NCBI GenBank assembly: GCA_030609445.1
Contig: JAUWCF010000073.1
Coordinates: 1 to 5,856, forward strand
Source: Thermoplasmatota archaeon
GTDB taxonomy: Archaea; Thermoplasmatota; E2; DHVEG-1
Direction of reading: 5' to 3'
Length of the DNA: 5,856 nucleotides
This document shows, in pieces, positions 4,562 to 5,856 of the stretch; the stretch's first letter is position 1; each line of letters begins with the position of its first letter. Made by a program: the position numbers and the translations under genes. The notes under the pieces are model-generated. The model did no database searches, was not told the DNA's origin, and saw only the letters and a program-made list of their open reading frames with translations.

Positions 4562-5856
4562 TTACCACCAGAATTCCTGGAAAAAAGTAAGATCTATTCG
4601 ATCCCAATCATCAAAATCATTTCTACCGCGTGAACCATCTGAATAATCAACCATTTTGTACATATAACCATAGTTCATTACGCTTTTATATGGCCGCCAT
4701 TTCCACCAGTTTTTCTGCCAGGGATATTTGCCATTCTGATCATCACATCCCGGAGTGTTTCCCTTAAATATTCCTAATGTGTGACCACATTCGTGCATAT
4801 AGGCACTAGCAAAAACAATATCTCTTTTCGCTTGAATTTTTGGAATTGTCTTATTTTCTTCCAGTACTTTTGCTGAAATCTGCCAAGAATCAGGCAGAAA
4901 TACATATCCATGATAATCTGCTTGATAAATAACTAGGCCATAATGAAATACGCCGCGGCGCCAGTTGTTTTCATCGCCGTGTAAAAAATAATTCCAGTAT
5001 ATGACATTTCGAAGCGTTGAATGATCTAGCATCTCATAAAAAGGAATCATATCATGACCTGTCTCAAAACCAGTCGTATAGCTACCCATCTGACCATCAT
5101 CGAGATGATACACAACATTTTGCCGATCATAAGCAGTGCGAAGTAACTCCTTTGATCCCTCTGGCAATATGCTTTGTTGACCATCAGGACTTGTCTCCAT
5201 CTCATCAAGTTCAACAAAAAGATCTTGTCTAAAAGGATCTGAACCCCACGGGGATGTAAGATATTCTTCTACATTATCAAGCCCATCTTCATCTGGATCA
5301 AGATTCACGTGATCATTCCAAATTGAATCATTATATTCCCAAAAATGATAATATTTATCATCATACCAATCGTACCACATATAATGCCCCCATTTATGCT
5401 CCCATTCAATTGGGCATCCATCTCCATCAAAATCTTCACCTGTATTATTTACTTCAGGGTCAGTCCCATGTTCATTAACCTCTGCCCAGTATGGAATACC
5501 ATCTCCATCTGGATCTGTCTGGTAGATATCAAACCAAAGCTCACAGTCACGTTCTCGTTGATATATGCTACCATCATCACAGCCATTAAGTCGTCCATAG
5601 CCGCTTGGGTCATCCATCCATCCCGTTAATACACAAAAATCATCTCCAAACCAATGACCACTTTTTATGCTATACATCAGTTCCACATCAAAACTATCAC
5701 GGTAGCCATCGTCATAAATGCTACTGATGTCACAAAGCCGGTCCAAACCAATATTCCAATCCCAAAGTTGGATTTTTATGTCAACAAATTCTTCATCATC
5801 AGGAACAACAAGCGTTGCTGACCATTGAGGATCGTTTATATACTTAGTATTACGCC
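4562..5856 (-). CDS. secreted metzincin-like zinc peptidase with Asp-rich repeats (N-terminus outside window)
   Basis: The frame is open to the window edge; the true start and any signal peptide lie beyond 5856. A TTG at 5746 is only an internal Leu, since the frame reads sensibly upstream ('WSATLVVPDDEEFVDIKI'). Counting from the first full codon (5854), residues about 10-110 form a beta-rich domain with 'WFGDDF', 'DDPSGYGRLNGCDDGS' and 'DCELWFDIYQTD'. Three calcium-type loops follow: DPDGDG (114-119), DFDGDG (141-146) and DPDEDG (186-191). The peptidase domain has HECGH at 354-358 (4795-4781), the zinc-binding HEXXH, then 'TLGIF', a Met-turn-like 'SVMNY' at 391-395 and a conserved 'DYSDGSRGRNDFDDW' end. 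It is probably an exported, calcium-stabilised zinc peptidase; substrate unknown. The canonical metzincin third ligand (six residues after the second His) is Lys, so Asp371 in 'GCDD' is a candidate ligand. It shares the repeat and peptidase modules with the downstream frameshifted gene. Confidence 0.85.
   Translation of the reverse strand, partial: RNTKYINDPQWSATLVVPDDEEFVDIKIQLWDWNIGLDRLCDISSIYDDGYRDSFDVELMYSIKSGHWFGDDFCVLTGWMDDPSGYGRLNGCDDGSIYQRERDCELWFDIYQTDPDGDGIPYWAEVNEHGTDPEVNNTGEDFDGDGCPIEWEHKWGHYMWYDWYDDKYYHFWEYNDSIWNDHVNLDPDEDGLDNVEEYLTSPWGSDPFRQDLFVELDEMETSPDGQQSILPEGSKELLRTAYDRQNVVYHLDDGQMGSYTTGFETGHDMIPFYEMLDHSTLRNVIYWNYFLHGDENNWRRGVFHYGLVIYQADYHGYVFLPDSWQISAKVLEENKTIPKIQAKRDIVFASAYMHECGHTLGIFKGNTPGCDDQNGKYPWQKNWWKWRPYKSVMNYGYMYKMVDYSDGSRGRNDFDDWDRIDLTFFQEFWW

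Noticed and set aside
5280..5530. Recurring Asp-loop DNA segments as a tandem DNA repeat or CRISPR array.
   Set aside because: The similarity is at the protein level (DxDxDG loops with varied spacing); the DNA copies differ and there are no uniform spacers.
4562..5746. A start at TTG 5746 for the second secreted protein.
   Set aside because: The frame stays open to the window edge and the upstream codons continue the same beta-rich domain; no signal peptide follows the TTG. The gene is 5'-partial.

Overview
The window looks archaeal, most likely an AT-rich member of the Thermoplasmatota (moderate confidence). The main reason is two large secreted proteins that join a parallel beta-helix or other beta-rich front domain to Asp-rich calcium-type repeats and a zinc-peptidase-like domain, an architecture I know from uncultivated Thermoplasmatota genomes. 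TATA-like boxes about 28 bases upstream of two start codons, with no convincing Shine-Dalgarno sequence, suggest leaderless archaeal transcripts. No ribosomal or other marker gene is present to settle the lineage.

Layout. Bases 1-546 (+) are the C-terminal part of an IS1182-type transposase whose start lies outside the window; a T-rich stop and a possible element end follow. Bases 728-1381 (+) encode a small class I SAM-dependent methyltransferase with a Gly-Cys-Gly-Ser-Tyr-Pro-Leu motif I. It converges, with only 19 bases between stops, on a polytopic membrane protein of the flippase-like UPF0104 / LPG-synthase-TM family (2360-1401, -). Upstream of that, also on the minus strand, are two related secreted proteins. 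The first (4465-2401) is split by a +1 frameshift between its beta-helix / Asp-repeat half and its peptidase half. The second (from beyond 5856 down to 4562) is intact as far as it can be seen and open at the window edge.

The two secreted proteins share the Asp-repeat plus peptidase module but have unrelated N-terminal modules, so they are paralogues built by domain shuffling or by duplication and front-end replacement. The intact copy keeps an HEXXH site (HECGH); the frameshifted copy has HHLGH, so it has lost both the catalytic Glu and its reading frame. The beta-helix protein carries many N-glycosylation sequons, and the neighbouring flippase-like protein could serve a cell-envelope lipid or glycan pathway, but that link is only positional. 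No tRNA, rRNA or CRISPR array was seen.
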